Source of the DNA: Pseudomonadota bacterium
Lineage (GTDB): Bacteria > Myxococcota > Bradymonadia > UBA4248
Length of the DNA: 14,690 nt
NCBI GenBank assembly: GCA_017613855.1
Contig: JAGACY010000099.1
Coordinates: forward strand, 1 to 14,690
Reading direction: 5' to 3'
The notes beneath the pieces are model-generated. The model was not told the DNA's origin and searched no databases. It saw only the letters and a program-made list of their open reading frames with translations. Positions 14,689 to 14,690 of the stretch are shown piece by piece (positions within the stretch are counted from its first letter, which is position 1; each line of letters starts with the position of its first letter). The position numbers and the translations under genes are program-made.

Positions 14689-14690
14689 AA

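Overview
The window looks like chromosome of a Gram-negative bacterium of moderate GC content, most likely from the former Deltaproteobacteria (Myxococcota or Bradymonadota-like). The pointers are a Cys-rich repeat lipoprotein, a TolB-like/PEGA envelope protein, a winged-helix plus J-domain protein next to an extra Hsp70, and a secreted protein with a carbohydrate-binding-family-9-like end. This assignment rests on gene style only; there is no rRNA or other marker here.

Layout: 1-433 is non-coding and packed with heptanucleotide tandem repeats. Three minus-strand genes follow: an orphan LuxE-family acyl-protein synthetase (434-1606), a Cys-rich lipoprotein (1904-3445) and a class I PLP aminotransferase (3580-4779). 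A 602-bp gap (4780-5381) holds a three-hairpin element and a promoter for the plus-strand TolB-like/PEGA protein (5382-6440). That gene converges on a POT/PTR2-type transporter (6629-8593, minus), and each has its own terminator. A divergent intergenic region leads into a plus-strand pair, J-domain protein (8882-9631) and DnaK-type Hsp70 (9649-11445), then a secreted protein (11509-13047) whose start lies inside what looks like the Hsp70 terminator. A second copy of the three-hairpin element fills the next gap (13048-13369). A divergent, probably non-catalytic member of the glycerol-1-phosphate dehydrogenase fold family (13370-14584) follows, and the window ends in another heptamer array (14626-14688).

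The only clear functional partnership is the J-domain protein with Hsp70, presumably a dedicated chaperone pair. The other genes look like independent units for envelope, transport or metabolism. No CRISPR array, transposase, tRNA or rRNA was seen.

The most unusual content is non-coding. Several short arrays of different 7-bp repeats are set in a shared frame (a conserved block, then CAATT, then heptamers, then AA). One block copy covers the stop codon of the LuxE-like gene. An identical CCGCATT array lies near each end of the window. A dispersed three-hairpin element occurs in two diverged copies. Among the proteins, the transporter carries an unusual internally repeated loop between its last two membrane helices.
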